Positions 41,901-52,699 of a stretch of DNA of 64,000 nucleotides are shown one piece after another. Origin of the DNA: Ulva prolifera (Eukaryota > Chlorophyta > Ulvophyceae > Ulvales > Ulvaceae); assembly GCA_023078555.1 (NCBI GenBank), contig CM041201.1, positions 7,013,172-7,077,171 on the forward strand. Reading direction: 5' to 3'. The notes beneath the pieces are model-generated. The model saw only the letters and a list, made by a program, of their open reading frames with translations. It did not search any database and had not been told where the DNA came from. Every line of letters starts with the position of its first letter. Position 1 is the first letter of the stretch. A program made the translations under genes and the position numbers.

Positions 41901-43764
41901 GACGTCCTCGGCGCGCAGCGCCGCGACGAGCCGCGCAGACTCCTCGAGGGCGAGCATCGTCGGGATCGTCGCAACGACAAAGTCCATGCGCTCCTTGTCC
42001 CTGCACGAGTGATACACACAAACACTGGATACGGCTATGTAATCATGCATACATACACCCTTACACTGTGGTACGTGCTCGTGCCCGGCCTAGTGCCATG
42101 ACTGAGTGAGTGGATTTGCGTGTGTATTCCTGGCAACGGCTCGCTGCCCGGCCTCTGTCCTTTGTGACTACATACACCCATATGCCTGTGCGGGGCTTCA
42201 ATCTTTGGCTGGCATCATCGGCCGAGCTGTGGTACGTGCTCGTGCCCGGCCAAGTGCCACGACTGCGTGAGTGGATTTGCGTGTGTATTCCTGGCAACGG
42301 CTCGCTGCCCGGCCTCTATCCTTTGTAACTACATACACCCATATGCCTGGCCTCTGTCCTTTGTAAGTACACACACCCAGATCTCGTAGGAGCTGCCACC
42401 CCCAGCAGCAAGGGTCGGGCTCATGGGCTGCTACATGATCCCACACATCGGACGACATGGCTGGTGCCAGTACGTGTGGTGGATGGAATCACGCTGAGGG
42501 CCTGCTTCCATGTGAGGCAGAGAGAATTGCAATGTGGTCAGCTGCCATTCTCGACAGACAACACAAACATGTGCGGGGGTGGAAAGAGGAGGGGGGGGGG
42601 CACCTGAAGAGGCGGCTGACAGTCAGCACCTGCTGTTCCAGCTCCTGCAGCTGCTTGGCGCTGCTCTGCAGGCCCTCGGGGTTGCCGAAGATGGCCTGGA
42701 TGATGGGGCCGCCGGTGCCGAGCTTGCGCTGCAGGCGCTGAACCTTCTGCAGCGCCGCGGCCACAAAGTCCGGCAGGGAGAGCATGCGCAGCGTGTGGCC
42801 CGTGGGCGCGGTGTCAAACACGATGCGCGTGAAGCGCGCGTACTCCTCGGACTCTACGAACTCGACGACTTTGGAGATGGCGACGGCCTCGTCCAGGCCG
42901 GGAGGGGGGGTGCTGAGAAGCTCCTCGAGCTTGAGCTCTGACAGAGTGTCCATGAGCTTGCCCATACCGACACGGTCCAGCATGCCCTGCAGAGCTCATC
43001 TATGAGCCTGGGGGGTTGGCTGATGGTTGGTCCCAGGGAGGGAGTGTGAGCACATGGTTCAGCAGGCAGGAACAAGTGAGGAAGGTTCCATGACAAAGCA
43101 CATTGACTGGAGCGTTCTGTGGCAGCGCCTGGCGTAGCCCGAGCGGCTCGACTGCAGAGCAGGTGGATTGGAATCTTACCTTGACTTTCTCCTTGCCCTT
43201 GGTCGTGGCGAATGACTTGAATGCTTCAGTGGCGCGGTCTGGGTCAATTTCCATGCCCCAGACTGGGAGGGTGGTTCCCTCGATGGGGACGGGCCTACCG
43301 CCGGGGAGAGGTTGGCCCAATGAGTCCCCAAGGCTATGAGCGGGGTCAGTGGACACGATCAAGGTCGTGTGGCCCGCTTCAGCGAATTTGATGGCCAGAG
43401 ATGAAGACAGGCTGGTCTTTCCCACGCCACCCTTGCCACTCACCATCACATACTTGCGATCTTTCACACTTTTAACTACCTCAGTATCGGCTGTGCTAAT
43501 GTCAGCTGCTGCGCTGCGGCTGGCGCACTGCCGTGTGCCCTTCACATTGCCGTGGTGGATTCTGCCAGTCACGACAGTGGTGGACGCATGCCGATGGCGT
43601 GGGGCCCCAACGAGAGCACTTCGACGGCAGCGTGCATCAATTAGTCGGATGGCCACACTCTTGCTGATTGCGACGCAGAGTGGCATGTCAAGCGCTTCCG
43701 AAGGTTCAAACACGCCAATGTGTTTCGAGCCAAAGCACAGTCTATGTTGGTATTCCCCGATCAC
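38940..43764 (-). CDS. ARSA1: tandem-domain ArsA/GET3 ATPase, ArsA1-like, plastid-targeting candidate
   Basis: Exons are 43,764-43,180; 42,986-42,604; 42,000-41,642; 41,043-40,712; 40,324-40,016; 39,620-39,411; 39,164-38,940. They sum to 2403 nt (800 aa, or 774 from the Met at 43,686). Two complete GET3-like ATPase halves are present. Half 1 has the P-loop GKGGVGKTSLSSS, STDPAHSLGDSLGQ and FDTAPTGHTLRMLSLPDF. Half 2 has GGKGGVGKTTMSSALG, STDPAHSLSDSLGQD and FDTAPTGHTLRLLTLPDF. No CxxC zinc dimer motif is visible, as expected when one chain supplies both halves. In Chlamydomonas, ARSA1 of this architecture handles tail-anchored outer-envelope proteins such as TOC34. The Arg/Ser-rich first 90 residues look like a transit region. 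The donor of exon 6 could be 3 nt earlier (39,414). Confidence 0.9.
40589..40662 (+). repeat. short dispersed repeat, copy 3 (in ArsA intron)
   Basis: CTCGATTTACTGGGCCGTAT followed by GGACATTGACAACTCTGA, matching the core of copies at 47,003 and 55,525. It lies in the intron between ArsA exons 4 and 5. Confidence 0.65.
41399..41508 (+). repeat. 161-bp repeat family, diverged unit in ArsA intron 3
   Basis: CTGTGGTACGCGCTTGTGCC, GAGTGAGTGGATTTGC and GCCCGGCCTCTGTCCTTTGT correspond to the tandem units at 42,066 and 42,227, which are in a different intron of the same gene. Confidence 0.75.
42066..42390 (+). repeat. 161-bp tandem repeat array in ArsA intron 2
   Basis: Unit 1 starts at 42,066 and unit 2 at 42,227. 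Both begin CTGTGGTACGTGCTCGTGCC and run through GTGTGTATTCCTGGCAACGG and GCCCGGCCTCT(G/A)TCCTTTGT to ACACCCATATGCCTG. A truncated third unit follows (GGCCTCTGTCCTTTGTAAGT, ending near 42,390). Confidence 0.85.
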
Positions 43765-43856
43765 GAATGTAAAGCTTCAAGCGCAGACACGACCGGTGTC
43801 CTGTGATAGTCTTATTTCGAGCGGCTGTGGCTGCAACATGGGCGATCACTGATGCT

Positions 43857-44269
43857 GAGCTTTGGTAAACGAGGCTGCATGCGCTCACGGCCCTGAAGCC
43901 ACAGACACGACACATGCGTGTCACTAAGCCGTGAACCCACTGTGGGAGGCCAGCACGCGAACTGCTAAGTCTCACAGTTTTGGGTGCTGAAGTTGATATG
44001 GCAGGCAGCTCAGATGGGGCCCTTTGCGTCTTTGTGGTCAGCGAAGCTGTCCCGACCGCGTGCCAAACTGTCGCACGCGCAGCGTAGGATGCTGTTTGCC
44101 ATAGTTGTAAGCATGTAAGACATTGTGGAACGTGGTGCAGTCTCGTCATGAGTATCTCATTCTCACGATCGGGGGGGCTGATGCGCCCAGAGTCCCCAAT
44201 TGCTCGCAGGCACTCCAAGGCTTCGTCAATGTGGAATCCACGGAACCAACGTGCGATGGGGTGCGACAT
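43857..44269 (-). CDS. possible minus-strand coding exon(s), unresolved
   Basis: An ATG at 44,269, directly preceded by an in-frame TGA, opens MSHPIARWFRGFHIDEALE and continues LECLRAIGDSGRISPPD, which has protein-like composition. Another minus frame at about 44,830-44,640 (CVSMIYTKNDNVGHEMEEYM) also looks coding and ends at a GCAG|GTAGGA donor. I could not join these to each other or to a known family. They may be an unrecognised gene or antisense to a 5' exon of the glutathione peroxidase gene. Confidence 0.25.
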
Positions 44270-45101
44270 TCAGAAATCAAGATTGAATTTGTTGGCTGAA
44301 TGCTCATGCACTACGCATGCGCTGCATGCTGAATTTCACTCTGCGTCCTGGGCTCTGGTGCATCGATCATGGGCCGCGGCGGTGCATTAAACACCGTTGC
44401 TTCGACGCAATATTCGATATAGATTCTGTCGCTACAGAGTGGTCGATGCTGCTAAGCCTATAGCAAGTCGTCGTCCGCTTGCAGGAAAGGAGTGGCAGCT
44501 CTCTGCATTCTATTCATCCTGGCGTTCGTATGGCTACGAACAGGACCGACAGATCGCAGTGCAAGCCACCACCGAAAGCTAGGTGGTCATGAATCCTCAG
44601 GTGACAGTGCCACGGTGCGCTCGCACAAACTTGAGCATCCTACCTGCAGGAATTGTCACTCCAAGCGTGAAGTGCTCGATTGTGTCGTTCATCCACACCT
44701 GCTGCACCCCCCGCCGATGCGGCCGATTGGCCATATACTCTTCCATCTCATGACCCACGTTGTCGTTCTTGGTGTAGATCATGGACACACAAGAGGCTAC
44801 GAAAGCGATACAAACCCACGACGACAGTGGCATGGACACCAACGGCCAGCAAGTGGTCTCTTCAGACACAGCCGGGCATGATGTGGCTGACCAGAGGGTG
44901 GTTCAAAATCCGGAAGTACCGGAGAAGATGCCACCGCCAGAAGGGCTATACGCCCTGGTGCGGCCGCCACCTGCACCTGCTGCCCTCCCAGAGCACATAT
45001 TCTCCAGTGACCCTCATGCAGTTCGCTCACGCTTTGACTAGCTCTAGGCATGCCATACGTGTCAGCGTCATTGCTGAGGGCGTGTGTGTGTGTGTGTGCA
45101 G

Positions 45102-45759
45102 AGTGCCCTGGACATCGACGGGCAGGAGGTCTCGATGAGTGAGTTTGCGGGCAAGACTCTGTTGATCGTCAACGTCGCATCGGCCTGCGGCTACACAGAC
45201 CAGAACTACAAGGGCCTCCAGCAGCTGTACACAAAGTACGGCAGCTTTGGCCTCGAGATCGTGGCCTTCCCGTCGAATCAGTTTGGCGGCCAGGAGCCCG
45301 GAGACGAGGCCGCGATCAAGAAGTTTGCAACAGAGCAGTATGGCGTCACATTCCGCCTCATGAGCAAGGTCGATGTGAACGGCCCTGATGCCCACCCAAT
45401 CTTCAAGTGCGCTTTGCTAACCTGCACCCGGGCCGCCTTCAGAGCACGTGGCCATCTCCATTCAGTCCCTCGTTGGATCAGACGCAGTGACGTGTAACCC
45501 GCCATTGACAGGCTCGCCATTCTGCCACAAGCGCGTGCCACGGTGTCATCAGCAGCAGCGTGTGGTGTTCAGGTACCTGAAGAAGCACCTCCCGGTCGAC
45601 CAAGGCGGCGGCGGCGGCGTCAAGCCCGGCAACGACCTCGTGTGGAACTTCAACAAGTTCCTTGTGGACAAGCACGGCCGCCCGTCTGCCTTCTACTACC
45701 AGAACTATGACGCACCGAGGCTAGAGTCGGATGTCTACGCGTACCTGAGCGCTCCGTAG
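45102..45759 (+). CDS. GPX: glutathione peroxidase-like protein, Cys type (5' exon unresolved)
   Basis: Exons are 45,102-45,406 and 45,573-45,759, joined at AA|G (phase 2). The thioredoxin-fold peroxidase signatures are in order: IVNVASACGYTDQNY with the peroxidatic Cys (codon TGC, so not selenocysteine), FPSNQFGGQEPG with the catalytic Gln, and LVWNFNKFLVDKHGRP with Trp and Asn. It ends DVYAYLSAP. The enzyme reduces lipid or hydrogen peroxides using glutathione or thioredoxin. The resolving Cys that plant GPXs carry in a CTRF-like segment is replaced here (FATEQYGVTFRLMSKVDVNG), which resembles the GPX4 layout. An upstream phase-0 exon must supply the N-terminus. The plus frame at 44,781-45,041 (ending HIFSSDPHA) is a candidate but not secured. 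Confidence 0.85.
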
Positions 45760-45779
45760 AGCTCTCGCCTGGCGCCGGC

Positions 45780-47690
45780 ATGCAGAGTGGCTCGCAGTGC
45801 AGAGCTGTGCCGAGCGGCTCTCACTGTCAGCAGCGGCGGCTGTGTATTGAGGGTGTACCGGGATTGTGAGCGTTCCGCAGAGCAGCTGTCAGCCTTCCTG
45901 GCAGGGTGCCAGGAGCTGCAGGTGAAGCAGGTCAGCTGCTGATCGCCCTGGGGACCCCACGACGATGTCCTTGATCGGCAGTCTATTCGGTGATCGCTGC
46001 CATCATGGACCTATGCGGATAGACAGGTGCAAATAAAGATGTGTATGTAGCGTAGCGCTGTAGATGCACTGTGATTACACTGTGTCTCCCACAGGCACAG
46101 CATGTGCTGACTTGGTGGTTGTGTACGAGGTGATGACCACATCGTGGGCAGCTGCCGATCATTGCGCCCCCTTGACGGACAGTTGACCATGACACCGTGT
46201 ATTCTCGCTCATGGCCGTGTGCGCCATTGGCCACGAGAAGTCCCTGCCACCGAGTGTCCTGCCATGGGCAACGCCGGTCCATACCCAAGGCTGGTCCATG
46301 CGTAGGGAATGTTGCATGCCTCCCTCCGGTGTTCATGTCGCCCATATCTTCGTGTTGCTGTCTGCTCAGCATGCAGCAAGCCGACCTGCTTGACCGCGCT
46401 GTATGGCCTCACTGCTACACTGTCGCCTGAAACGAGCGTTACATCAGCGCATTTCCAACTCTATCCACGACTGGTTTCGCAGATGCGTCCCAGCAAAAAG
46501 GTGCAGGGGTTCGAGCTCTGCCACCACTGCCTGTGTAGGTGCGACCATGACTGGGGAAGCCCCGGCTGTGCTTATGTCTGCTTCAGACCCGCTCGCATGT
46601 GCTACCGGGGCAGGGCCAAGGTAAGGCACACTTGCAGCAGACACTTTGCGTGCGGGTCATTGGTCTGGGACGGGTGTGGCGGCCAGGGGGCACCGGCATT
46701 GCGTAGGGCCGTCGGCAGCCGGGCTTTCCGGATGGGCCACCTCGGCCGCGCTAGAGACGGCAGGGTTGTTCTGTGCGTGTGCGACTCAGGGTGATTGGGG
46801 CGTTCGGGTGGGGGTGAGTGCGTGTCTGGGGCTGTGTGCGGGTGCATGATCGCGCGGGTGTGGGGTGTGTGGCGTCTCTGCTGTGCCCGACAGCTGTGAA
46901 CATGTTCGATCTGCTGCGCCTGCTTCCGCTGATGGCGTTGGAAGAGATGTCCGTGTACGTTGTCCTGGCGGTGCTACCTGCTTCGCCGACTTCGTCCATG
47001 TAAAGTAAAGTAAATCTGAATGTACTGAGCCGTATCCTATTGGACGTTGACAACTCCGAATTAACGGGACTACATATGTAACACTTGCAGCAGACACCCT
47101 GCTGTGCGCAGACACAACACATGCACCGGCTCTGGTTTCAGCCGTGGTATGCAACATCGAGCGGGTCATGGTGATGCCGGTGCGATGGATAGCGTGGTGA
47201 CGTGATTTGCTTGCGCATGTTCGTGAATCAGGTGTGCCTGGTACGATGTCAATCCGGGCCCACCCATTTGGCGTTGCTACTAGCGTCCAGCACCCCTTTT
47301 ACCATGGCCTCGACATTGTGACTGAGGTCTCAGATCGCTTTGTAGTCGCCTATCCTTGTACGGTGTCACGGACAGGATCAGGCGCATGGGACAAGGCAAT
47401 TACCTGCGTGTCTCCACGGCCTCAAGTGGACGGATGAGTGTGGCTACCGGGATACTGCCACCTTGTGGTGCGTGCGATCTACCGTATAAGGCTGTGCTCC
47501 CAAACACAGTTAATGAGACGCACTCAAATGAGGAACATCTGAACGTTCGTACCTCCCATGTGTGTAGCTTTGAGTTGAATATGTCAATGCGCATGTGCTC
47601 GGAACAGTAGTTCAGTGTTTTCTCGGACGCGCATGTAGCCAGCGAGTGTAGCCGCTGTATTTGAGTTGCCAAACTGGTGTACAGCCACTG
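45780..47690. other. no recognisable gene
   Basis: Frames such as 46,309-46,794 (+) lack motifs. A dispersed repeat is at 47,003. I see no RNA gene. Confidence 0.3.
47003..47080 (+). repeat. short dispersed repeat, copy 4
   Basis: AAAGTAAATCTGAATGTACT, GAGCCGTATCCTATTGGACG and TTGACAACTCCGAATTAACG, nearly identical to the copy at 55,525-55,610. Confidence 0.85.
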
Positions 47691-47692
47691 GC

Positions 47693-48778
47693 ATGATAGT
47701 GTCTGGTCACATGCCGCAATTACGCGTCAGGGGCGCAGTCGCTCGTCGTGGTGTTGTTGCTCGCGCGCAGAAAGCAGGTAACGAATCAATTCGGTTCCTG
47801 AATGTGTTCTGCACACAGCCAGCCTACTACCAGACGCGGGATACCAAGGTACTTACAGAAATGCAAACAGATTGACTGCTCCAAATGTTGCAGAATCCAG
47901 TGATCTGGAGTCGTTGCTGTCCATTGGGACAACAGTAGGCAAGGCCACCATGGACGTGCTGGTGGACAAATTCGAAAATGTAACAGCAGAGGTATCAAGA
48001 GTGCGCGCTGAGAGGATAAATATCTTGAAAAGATTCCCGGTGAGCACTATCTCAAGATAGATCACTGGTCTGTGTGTAGTATGCCAGGCAACAACTCCTC
48101 AGGATGGTATCACACTTGTGCACCACACAAGTGTGGCACTTGTGCGCTGAAACATGAACTGCCGCGTTACAAGCAAGCTGAACCATTCTAACATCTTCAT
48201 ATGGACCGCATCACTGCAGGGTGATCCTGTGCAAGCAACCACAGATCTCTTCCAAGACATACAAACACGGCCGTTTCCCAGTCCACAAGACATAGCTAAT
48301 GAGGTTTCGTCCACAGTGGTATGTAACTCGATGTTTATGGAGCTTTGATTCCGAGTGTGCATCAGCCATGCGTGTGTGGAAGCTCGCGTGGTGGGCTCTC
48401 TCACTGCGTGAGTGTCGCCGTGAGTGTCCCCATGGATGCAGGATGCCATTCAACAGAACATTGATGCCGAGATGAACGCAGAGACCGCAAAGCAGGACAA
48501 AGTTGATGAGAATTTGATTCCTGAGGCACCAGATGCGCAGGTGCTGACCTTTTCTGATCTGCGATTGGGAGGCATCCCAGAATGTGATGGACAAGGCATG
48601 GGCAGCCATGCACCTCCACATTGAATGTTCGAAGAACATGCGCACTGTAGTATTTAATCGAAGTCTTGACACCTTGGCCCGTGGTGCTGTGCAGGAGGTC
48701 CTGGATGAGCTCCGGGCTGATGTAGCAGCTGCCAGATCTTTGACACGCAAGCTAACCGAAACAAACAGAGTCAAGTGA
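47693..48778 (+). CDS. uncharacterised 208-aa protein with plastid-like presequence, five exons
   Basis: Exons are 47,693-47,777; 47,894-48,039; 48,220-48,318; 48,442-48,540; 48,581-48,778. They sum to 627 nt and all phases match. Donors are conventional (GTAACG, GTGAGC, GTATGT, GTGCTG). The N-terminus, LRVRGAVARRGVVARAQKA, is Arg/Ala/Val-rich without acidic residues, typical of algal transit peptides. The rest is mostly helical and charged (SIGTTVGKATMDVLVDKFEN, DAIQQNIDAEMNAETAKQDK), and ends in a long probable helix, AVQEVLDELRADVAAARSL, with a basic tail. There is no cysteine-rich, membrane or nucleotide-binding motif. I do not recognise the family; a structural or assembly role in the plastid is only a guess. 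Confidence 0.68.
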
Positions 48779-49330
48779 GGAAAGGTCGGAGCCTCCAGAG
48801 CCCCTCCAAAGCAGATTTACTCGATCGTTGTATCAGCACTGGATGCTCTCGTCCATTCATTCCTTTTGTCAAGCATGTGGCGACAACCAGCACATCAAAG
48901 AAAGATGTAAACTCTTTGTGATCCTACATAGAAGGCTGAAAGTAAGCTGTTGTCAGCGTCCAAAAACTCAACGGTCTGGCATCTGGACTGCAAGGCTTGA
49001 TGATGCATCATTCACGTTGCTCGTGGCGCCTGAGTGCTATGTCCACGATCAAGCCTGTAATTCTTGGAATGCCGAAATCATGTCTGTGACTGTCTGTGGT
49101 CGCATGGTCGCAGGTGGCATACCATTTGCAAAACTGCGAAAACACACGGCTCTCGCTGTAGTTCGGCGGCGCAACGTTCGGGAACATTGCGTGCACGCCG
49201 CCTTGTCATCAGGGCGGCCAGACCGGTCTGCTTCGTCCCTCGCCGTGGCGATCTAAACTGCGGTGGAACCCGCTTTCGGTCTCTTTTGCGTCAGTTCTGT
49301 TGTTGCGGTGTTTGCAGAAGTTTCGCAGCC

Positions 49331-49593
49331 ATGATCAACACCGACGGCACCGTTGTCGACCTCTACATCCCACGGAAGTGGTATGCTAATGCTTTGATCG
49401 TCTATACCATCGTCGATAGCGGATAAAAAATAGTGCCACATTCAAGGTTGGTGTTTGCAGTTCCTGGACGAACAAGCTGATCACGGCAAAGGACCACGCT
49501 TCCATCCAGATCAACATCGGGCACCTGGATGAGTCCGGTGTGAGCAACGGAGAGGCGACTACATTTGCTCTGCGTGGCAACGTTCGCGCAAAT
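49331..49593 (+). CDS. RPS21: 40S ribosomal protein S21 (eS21), last exon unresolved
   Basis: Exon 1 is 49,331-49,380 and exon 2 is 49,461-49,593, joined at TG|T. The result is the conserved eS21 core: [39 protein letters not shown], and [12 protein letters not shown]. eS21 is a small subunit protein of the cytosolic ribosome, about 80-90 aa. Exon 2 ends at a GTGCGA donor where the family continues with an acidic GESD-like turn and a short C-terminal helix; I could not find that exon convincingly. A pyrimidine-containing leader and a TTTGCAG acceptor just 5' of the ATG suggest a 5' UTR intron. Reading through the donor instead gives a non-conserved tail ending near 49,638. Confidence 0.85.
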
Positions 49594-49639
49594 GTGCGAC
49601 TCCATCGGCCCTGGTCTGAAAGAAACCAGTGTGTCTAAC

Positions 49640-50780
49640 CCAGCCTGTGTGGCACCGTCTGCTGTGCACCGCCTTGATACTTCTCGACAGCGGATGTGCA
49701 CGAGACATAGCTAAAGGCATTCACGTACACTATGCTGCCAAAGGGCGGATCATGGCCTCGTCTCTGCCCGGAAGCACGCATGTATCTGATGGCATAGGCA
49801 GTGACACACATGAAACCCCTTCACGGCAACATGGACACACAAATCTCGCCCGCGGTCCAGTTCCTGCTCCAGCTTCGTGTGTAGCATTTTGTTACTTTAC
49901 TTTGGCGTTCTTTAACCTGCGCGCCATGCCAACGCCTGTCTTTTTATCAGGCATGGCGGCTGTCACGAGTAATACACCTGCTATTCATGGTGCACACAGT
50001 GGTAGTGCTCGATGCATGATCATAACTGCGAAGTTGTTTTCGGGGCGTTGCTCCATTGGCCACGGCATGCATGAAAGTCATGGCAGATAGCATACAGTTT
50101 GAGCGCTTGTGTGGGGCTTGACATGGTTGACCTGTGGAGGTCCCAAGTCAACTTTCTGAGGATGATGCAGGGGGAGGCAGATTCGTCTTTGGACATCATG
50201 TGGAAGAAGGCCCGGGATGATGCAGGGCAGAAGTAGGCGTGTATAATCAGGCTTGTAACTGGATTCCAGCCATGCAGCAACATCATGTGCATCATTCAAA
50301 GCTCATTGTGAAGCGACATGTACTGTGTGTGCATTTGAGCTGCATGATCATTCCATGCATTGCTTCTATGTTACGACGCTGCGCCCGTGTATCTGGTTAT
50401 CTTTCGCTGTCGCTGCGATTTGGTTCGACATGTCCTGACCACATGAATGGAATGAACATGGTAAGTGCAATCGTTGCACATCTACTCAACATCTGTCTTG
50501 TCCACGATGTCAAGATGATTGTACCGGACTTGTTACCGGTAACAACATGCTTTCGATCTGCTGTGCCCAAAGTACTCACATCTGCAGTGGCGTCTTGCAG
50601 TGATGGCCAGTAGCGTGGTGCAAATTTGAGACAGCATGAGTCAAAGGCCTTGTGGTGACTCGATGTCAGCTCAAGCTGAGCAAGCTGGCCACGTCAACTA
50701 CAGAAAATCCAAGGCACATGCCCCCCCATATTCGGAACCATCCTGCTTTACATCATTTCACAAACATCAGCGGGTGCAAT
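49640..50780. other. no recognisable gene (may hold last eS21 exon)
   Basis: The 3' exon of the ribosomal protein gene should lie here. No other motif is recognised. Confidence 0.3.
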
Positions 50781-50804
50781 GATGGCATGTGCTGATTTCT
50801 CCCG

Positions 50805-52698
50805 TCACGCAGAGTCTACAGGGCAGGAAGCCACCAAGTGGCTCGGAGCACCCCGCATGGTGACCAGCTCGGTGCTGTCCACCTTAGAGAAGGCGTCCAT
50901 GTGGTCAAGCTCTCCCGGATTTTGCAGCACCGATGCGGAGGTGGACATCAGCACATTCCCCAAGCCATGCAGAGCGCCGCTGATCTCCGACTCTGTTGCA
51001 CTGCAGCGCTGGTCCGAACGGCTGGACGGGATGAGGTTTCGCTGCGTGGACTGCTTGCTGATCGAGAGTAAGCTCATGAGCCTGCGCCTGGGCTGGCCTG
51101 CCTGTAGCGCCGCCTGGGCTTCTGCCAGGTTCGCTCGGCCACTGGCGGTAGACCGGAGGAGGGCATGGCGCGCCATGTCGAGGGAATGAGGATCGCCCGG
51201 GCAGAGCTCATCATCACCTCTTGCGGGGAGCTGTGCTTCGGAGGACCTGGCAGTGTCTGCAAAGAGGACCTCTGGCTGTGTGGACGGCTCGCTGGCGAAT
51301 TCCAGGCGTTCGACTTCATTCAGTGTGGTCAGGCGACCGCGGGCATGTAAAGAGCCGTTGTCAAGGCGCATCTCACGGGCACCGGGGCCACTGAGGCGTC
51401 TGCTGTCTGTGGCCGGGAGGGTGTGGCCGGGAGTGCCCTGCCACACAGAACCACAACGTTCAGCGCTTCTAGCCGACGCCGGCATGGAGTCATGCCGCTG
51501 GCGAACATCATGAACACCTGAATGCCCTGATTGGGGCGCGGGCTGTGGTGTCCGCTGCGCTTGCGCGTCCCGCCCAGAACTGGAACGGTGTTGCCGGCCG
51601 TAGTCAAGTGCACGTCGCCCGCCACAGCGCTGCGGCATGTGCGAGTCAACTTGCCCAAAACGGTTGTCAAATCCAAACCCACTCATCTTCACGTCTACCG
51701 AGGCCAAGGTCGCATCTTGTTCCGGCTGGCAATGGGCCGGGGTGCTGTTGTGCGAGCTCGAGCCTGCACACGAGTCTCGATCTTCGGCCACAGACATCGC
51801 TGTTGCATACACTTTTGTTGAGCACATACCATCTGTTTGGCAAGGTCCTCGTCGCACTGTGGACGGGGGCCTATCATGTATGCAACACGCACCTGTCGTG
51901 GGGCTGGCTTCGACGGCATGTCGATTCCGACGTGACTTGCGGCCTCTGATCACCCGCAGAGACGAGGTCAACGATTTTCCTACACAGCCCACAGATGTCT
52001 GATGCGCTTCACGCGATTTGGAGTCTGGTTTGAAATCGTATTCCGTCAGCGCATCTATTTCTTCGTTTGCTTGTGAGTATCCGGGGGATGCGGTATCCTG
52101 CACCAGCTCATGCAAGATCAGGAGCGTTGCAAATTAAATTTCATGAGGCTGAAATATGCTGACTTCTCGCGTGAGGAGGGCGGTGTCCTGGTGTCTGTCT
52201 CAGGCGAGACGCTCTCCAGCAAGGCGGACTGACTGTTGTGCATGCCAGGTGCACGAACTAGGAGCACACCGGGCACATAACTGCCTCTTCTAGCAATGCT
52301 TCGACGTCCTCAAATGAGCATTCCGCGCAACTGTTGGGGCTTCGTCCCTGCTGCAGGGATGCTGGAGAAGCGCGCGTGCAAGCGACGGCATTACTGTCGA
52401 GCATTTGTACTGCTGTGCGAGCTCCAAGAACGATCAAGAGTTCAATAATTCTCCATCGCTCTTCTGGAGTGTTTGCAACTCTCAGTAGACACTGCAGGTC
52501 TTCGTTCGTTGTCGCCATAACCTGCTGCTGGAGGTCAGAGCTCCAGATGGGAGAAGCGGCAGGCATGTCGATGGCAGCTACGCTAGAAACGTGTTTTGAA
52601 AGAGGCTCAACAAGATGGGCCATTCCGAGCCATGAAGAATTATATGGCAGCGCCGGCTTACGACGCCTGCGCCTGTTTGGTCCTGCTATGGCCCGCAA
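50805..52698 (-). CDS. uncharacterised two-exon protein, about 573 aa
   Basis: Exon 1 is 52,698-52,270 and exon 2 is 52,097-50,805, with a 172-nt intron (CCG|GTGTGC ... GGTGCAG, phase 0). The N-terminal part has a folded-looking helical stretch (NEDLQCLLRVANTPEERWRI followed by ELLIVLGARTAVQML) and then EDVEALLEEAVMCP. The large exon is Ser/Arg/Asp-rich and probably disordered, with scattered basic patches (RVIRGRKSRRNRHAVE). The antisense frame is also open for part of it, so coding status rests on exon length and the phase-consistent join. No family recognised. Confidence 0.5.
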
Positions 52699-52699
52699 A

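Noticed and set aside
28175-42390. CRISPR-like arrays
   Set aside because: The repeat units at 28.2 kb and 42.1 kb are long and directly abutting, without regular unique spacers, and lie in introns of eukaryotic genes.
38940-43764. Arsenic resistance operon
   Set aside because: The ATPase resembles ArsA, but there is no ArsB/ArsC/ArsR neighbour and the architecture matches eukaryotic algal ARSA1.
45082-45099. GT microsatellite as a regulatory element
   Set aside because: It is the GT-rich tract directly before the GPX exon acceptor and needs no other explanation.
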